Source: Hellea sp964472905
GTDB lineage: Bacteria; Pseudomonadota; Alphaproteobacteria; Caulobacterales; Maricaulaceae
Length of the DNA: 64,000 nt
Reading direction: 5' to 3'
Assembly: GCA_964472905.1 (NCBI GenBank)
Contig: CAYYMI010000002.1
Span: forward strand, 12,927-76,926
The notes under the pieces are model-generated. The model worked only from the letters and a program-made list of their open reading frames with translations, was not told the origin of the DNA and did no database searches. The position numbers and the translations under genes were made by a program. How positions within the stretch are numbered: the first letter of the stretch is position 1; every line of letters starts with the position of its first letter. Positions 60,919 through 64,000 of this stretch are shown here, one piece after another.

Positions 60919-61299
60919 ATGAATGATGATTTATTTGAAAAAGGCCTCGCCAAACGCAAAGAGGTGTTAGGCGCTGATTATGTCGAAACCAATTTCGCAA
61001 AGGCCGATGAATTTTCAAAACCTTTTCAAGAGGCCATGACCGCATGGTGTTGGGGGTTTGGATGGTCAGATGATGTCATCGACGCCAAAACCCGCTCTAT
61101 GATGAACCTGACCATGATCGGCGCGCTCGGTAAAATGCATGAATGGGAACTTCACTGCAAAGGCGCGATTAAAAACGGGGTGTCCAAAGAAGAACTACGC
61201 GCCATCATTCATGTCATCGCGATTTATTGCGGCGTTCCGCAATCCTTGGAATGTTTTCGCGCTGCCCGCAAAGCCATTGCAGAGATGGGAATGGAATAA
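60919..61299 (+). CDS. carboxymuconolactone decarboxylase (CMD/AhpD-like) family protein
   Basis: The 126-residue protein is an all-helical CMD-fold protein: WCWGFGWSDDVIDAKTRSMM, LTMIGALGKMHEWELHCKGAIKNG, EELRAIIHVIAIYCGVPQSL and FRAARKAI. The usual CxxC peroxidase pair of AhpD is absent; single Cys residues lie at HCKGA and YCGVP. It is therefore closer to the decarboxylase branch. GGAGAG precedes the ATG at 60919. It is divergent from the AA_synth gene and likely belongs to the same pathway. Confidence 0.85.
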   Translation: MNDDLFEKGLAKRKEVLGADYVETNFAKADEFSKPFQEAMTAWCWGFGWSDDVIDAKTRSMMNLTMIGALGKMHEWELHCKGAIKNGVSKEELRAIIHVIAIYCGVPQSLECFRAARKAIAEMGME

Positions 61300-61469
61300 A
61301 GGCTCATATTATGGAGTTTCTAAGTATAAATTTAGAGATGATATTTATAAAAATCATCCAGAATCGACTCTTCAGCGATTGAAAAAAGCCACAAAGTAAC
61401 TATGTAGGATGTATACGAAAAATTATACAACCAGTCCAATATGGGACCAATAGTTAGGGGGAGTACACT

Positions 61470-62555
61470 ATGTCTAGTTTTGAAGCACAAATTGAAAAAT
61501 CCAGAAAAGAAATTGCCGAAGGGCAAGCTAAAGTCGCGGAGCTTTCAAGTAAAATAGAGTCCACACGCTCTAAAATTAAAATGGGCAGTGAGATTGGTAT
61601 TGATATCGATACGGCCTCATTTGATGAAATCCATTCCCATGCTGAAATGATGAACGGCAATATCGCCGAACTTATCTTGGGCCTCGATGATGTGACATCT
61701 GGCTTTTCCAAAGAATTTTCGAAAATGGAGGCCTTTACGGGCTGGGAGAAAATTGTCGGAATATTCTCTAAAGACCGTAAAAAAATCATGCGCGCAGAGC
61801 GTATTCGTAAGGCAACAATCGAAGCCAAATTACAAGACCTTCTGCAAAAGTCGAATACCATCGAAGCCATGCTCAGCGAGCAGTTAAATGAACTGCACAT
61901 GCACCGTGACAAAGTAGAGGGTAATCTTGCCAGCAGCCTGACCGAGCGTGAGGCGGCGGTCAGTCAGCTTGAGCAAATTAAAGCCGAACTGCTTGCCCTT
62001 GATCCCAAGACGATTGAGCTTGAAAATAAACTCGCGGCAGAGACAAATGCTAAAGCGCGCTCTAGGCTTGAAAGCGAGCTTGCGGCTCTTAACAGTAATT
62101 ACAATGAGCTGGCACAGGCCGAGCAAGTCAAACTCGCCGAGAGCCAAACGCTTGAGCGCTATATTGAGCAAGGTAAAACTTGGTTGGATAGCCTTCAGAA
62201 CCAAGCGGCAACGCAAACCGTGCTGATTAACAAGCTCAATATCGATACGAAGAACCGTGTTATTCTCTATGATGCCTTGGTCAAATCTTTAAAGACCGCG
62301 CAGCAACAAGACGTGGCGCATCAAATCAATGAGATTGGTGTGGCGACAGATAAAGAAGCTCAGGTGGCGATGGCAGCGATTGGCGCGGCGACAAATAACC
62401 GTATGGCCGATATGATGGAAACGCATGAAGACCATATTGTTTTTGCCCGCAAAGTGACCGAAGAAAAAATCAAAGCTGATGAGCGCTTTGCGCGGCGTTT
62501 CGAGAAAATTGTCGAAATGCATGATAAGAACGCTTACGGCCAAGGTAAAGTTTAA
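61470..62555 (+). CDS. cytoplasmic coiled-coil protein of unknown function
   Basis: The 361-residue protein is almost wholly alpha-helical, with heptad-rich stretches at about 1-40, 125-260 and 305-350, and no signal peptide or membrane helix. A short less helical part (DEIHSHAEMMNG, FTGWEKIVGIFSK) lies between. The layout recalls TelA (toxic-anion resistance) or PspA-like proteins, but the resemblance is weak and I do not assign a family. A strong AGGGGGAG precedes the ATG. It is followed 11 bases later by another unknown gene. Confidence 0.7.
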   Translation: MSSFEAQIEKSRKEIAEGQAKVAELSSKIESTRSKIKMGSEIGIDIDTASFDEIHSHAEMMNGNIAELILGLDDVTSGFSKEFSKMEAFTGWEKIVGIFSKDRKKIMRAERIRKATIEAKLQDLLQKSNTIEAMLSEQLNELHMHRDKVEGNLASSLTEREAAVSQLEQIKAELLALDPKTIELENKLAAETNAKARSRLESELAALNSNYNELAQAEQVKLAESQTLERYIEQGKTWLDSLQNQAATQTVLINKLNIDTKNRVILYDALVKSLKTAQQQDVAHQINEIGVATDKEAQVAMAAIGAATNNRMADMMETHEDHIVFARKVTEEKIKADERFARRFEKIVEMHDKNAYGQGKV

Positions 62556-62566
62556 GGCCCGCTTAG

Positions 62567-63691
62567 GTGGATCTCACCTTCGACCACAAAGTTTTAGATA
62601 GCGCCAAGGCGACGCGGCGCTATTTCGCAAAATTTGCCCGCATCATGCTCCATCTAAGCGATGTGACGGATTTATCCAAAAAAGAAAAACTGATCACTTC
62701 GGCCGAGGTCGATATGCTCAAAGGTTATTTGGAAGCGCTATCCAACACTTTCACCGCTTTGTCTTATAAGTTCCTCATGGCTGACCGCGTTGGCGAGCTG
62801 TCCAACCTGCAATTTAGTATTGATAAAACCGAGAGCGGCTTTCCGATTTTTCGCGAGCTCATGCAAATGGCCTCGGATACCACCCAAGCGAAAAAACATC
62901 TGAAGTCCCTGCCCTCTCAAGAGCGGCTGAAAAAAGATATGATCAATCATATTTTGACGGAACAATCCTCACCGACGCAGTTGCAATATGCGCTTAGCCA
63001 GCGGATTTATTATGAATATTTAGAGACAAAAGAGTTGTTTTTATCTCAAAACCATCCCCAAATTATCTGGGTCGGCAAAGACCTTAAAGCGGGCCGCCGG
63101 AATTATTTGGTACATTGGGCAAGCTATGACAGCCAGACCAACCTGCCCGTCATTTATGTGATGGAACTCGAAGACACATCCAATCGCGCCCTGCCCCATG
63201 ATGAGCGCCGCTGGCCACGCGTGCAAAGCCATCTTATGGCGCAAGCGGTATCGAGCCTAAAACTCCTCACTATCGCCCAAGGCTTTGATAAGGACTTTGA
63301 CAGTCTGCACCCTAAACTTCTGCGCCGATTTCATCTTGGCCCGATGTATAGCCATACCTTCACCGAACAGCGAGGCCCCTTACGCGATGTGCTGGCCGAA
63401 GCCAGCGGTGAGCCGGGTCTGGACTGGGCCTTGGCGTGGACCGTTGAAAGTCTTGTCGCGGAAAAAACCACGAAAGAGAAAGTCGGCATTTTTAAATCCG
63501 CCGAACGGCAAATCTACGCGCTCAATAAAATGGATTTCAAACTCGCCGATAGCGGGGCGACAGATATTCGCCGCTCGTTGATTATTCCCCACCGCGCCTA
63601 TCAGGTGCTGGAGGAAAAACGCAAAGATGAATTTACGGGCGTGCGCAAATATGTCGTTGGGCAAAACGCCAAGATCCTGAGCTACAAATAG
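62567..63691 (+). CDS. 374-residue protein of unknown function
   Basis: Starting at the GTG at 62567, this soluble protein has a helical N-terminal third (YFAKFARIMLHLSDVTDLSK) and a mixed alpha/beta centre with IIWVGKDLKAGRRNYLVHW, NLPVIYVMELED and RRWPRVQSHLMAQAVSSLKL. The C-terminus ends EKRKDEFTGVRKYVVGQN. I recognise no domain, signal or membrane segment. Its position 11 bases after the coiled-coil gene and 23 bases before the next start suggests a three-or-more-gene operon acting together. Confidence 0.68.
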   Translation: MDLTFDHKVLDSAKATRRYFAKFARIMLHLSDVTDLSKKEKLITSAEVDMLKGYLEALSNTFTALSYKFLMADRVGELSNLQFSIDKTESGFPIFRELMQMASDTTQAKKHLKSLPSQERLKKDMINHILTEQSSPTQLQYALSQRIYYEYLETKELFLSQNHPQIIWVGKDLKAGRRNYLVHWASYDSQTNLPVIYVMELEDTSNRALPHDERRWPRVQSHLMAQAVSSLKLLTIAQGFDKDFDSLHPKLLRRFHLGPMYSHTFTEQRGPLRDVLAEASGEPGLDWALAWTVESLVAEKTTKEKVGIFKSAERQIYALNKMDFKLADSGATDIRRSLIIPHRAYQVLEEKRKDEFTGVRKYVVGQNAKILSYK

Positions 63692-63714
63692 ATTGAGTTA
63701 TAAGTAGGAAGATT

Positions 63715-64000
63715 ATGTCAAACCCATCAGACTTAATGGAAATCAAAGAAGAGCTCATCCGCGAAAAATACACATCGGCTGAGAGCTTACTGGATGGATT
63801 TGATCACACGCCGCGTTTGGCCAAAGCCAAAGACGCGGCGCCCGCTAAAAAGGGAAAATCAGCTGGGATAGGCGGGCGGCGGCGGTTCCGCTCAACCACG
63901 CCCGGCCTTGTGACGAAATCCACCGCGCGCACCGAAGGCGTGCATATCATTGACCGCGTGGAAGGCGTCGATGATGGCGGCGTTATCACCAGCCCTGTGC
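63715..64000 (+). CDS. start of a third gene in the unknown operon, cut by the window end
   Basis: An ATG at 63715, preceded by AGGAAG, opens a frame with no stop to base 64000 (95 codons). The visible N-terminus (MSNPSDLMEIKEELIREKYT, LLDGFDHTPRLAKAKDAAPA, then a basic RRRFRSTTPGLVTK) is hydrophilic and probably disordered, turning to beta-like sequence (GVHIIDRVEGVDDGGVITSP). No domain can be named from this part. Confidence 0.7.
   Translation, partial: MSNPSDLMEIKEELIREKYTSAESLLDGFDHTPRLAKAKDAAPAKKGKSAGIGGRRRFRSTTPGLVTKSTARTEGVHIIDRVEGVDDGGVITSPV

Overview
The window is a chromosomal stretch of about 50% GC from an alphaproteobacterium. It most resembles the stalked or budding marine group (Caulobacterales/Maricaulales, Hyphomonadaceae-like). 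The basis is gene content and synteny rather than any marker gene: a zauP-zapA-6S RNA-fthC block, a FabA-FabB-FabI cluster, Rieske-cytochrome b-cytochrome c1 genes, a DivJ/PleC-like kinase, DUF1491, and one perfect CtrA-type box (TTAA-N7-TTAA). There is no rRNA, tRNA, CRISPR array, insertion sequence or phage gene, and no gene-free stretch longer than about 300 bases.

Layout. 1-5200: truncated dapB, ygfZ, an acetyltransferase, a small unknown, tag, a FabH-like synthase, a three-armed palindromic intergenic element, an HD hydrolase and a small membrane protein. 5255-9586: de novo NAD operon nadA-nadB-[AT-rich lipoprotein]-nadC. 9596-16759 (minus): gloB, a 1012-residue coiled-coil/TonB-type protein, a secreted unknown, ymdB, fthC, 6S RNA, zapA, zauP. 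16914-20188: gap-pgk-class I aldolase. 20319-26624: metallo-beta-lactamase-fold lipoprotein, 2-hydroxyacid dehydrogenase, SH3 protein, mtnP and the cytochrome bc1 operon petABC. 26753-32416: trmL, hemF, a TPR protein, fabA (with an apparent one-base frameshift), fabB, fabI, and an ABC ATPase without a visible permease. 32465-35857: two unknowns, a MATE transporter and DUF1491.

35968-48955 is the most unusual part. A BcsB-like secreted protein with no cellulose synthase faces a seven-gene minus-strand operon. In transcription order the operon encodes a MORN-repeat lipoprotein, a secreted unknown, two paralogous inner-membrane proteins that join a MotB/TolR-like transmembrane helix (with an Asp) to a periplasmic von Willebrand A domain, a MotA/TolQ/ExbB-type channel, a membrane-anchored protein with four repeats and an FGE/SUMF1-fold domain lacking the catalytic cysteines, and a secreted Gln/Gly-rich low-complexity protein. 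I infer an ion-driven envelope machine. A perfect CtrA box lies at its promoter and a DivJ/PleC-like kinase is next upstream, so cell-cycle control is plausible.

49142-51500: sufE, a phosphoglycerate-mutase-fold lipoprotein, a cyclophilin lipoprotein, a 57-residue membrane protein and an HNH nuclease. 51633-61299: an apparent catabolic cluster (sulfotransferase, SDR, DUF1214, SRPBCC, BCCT transporter, aldehyde dehydrogenase, luciferase-like monooxygenase, alpha/beta hydrolase, AA_synth protein, CMD protein) whose substrate is not evident. 61470-64000: an unrecognised operon of a coiled-coil protein, a 374-residue unknown and a third gene cut by the window end.
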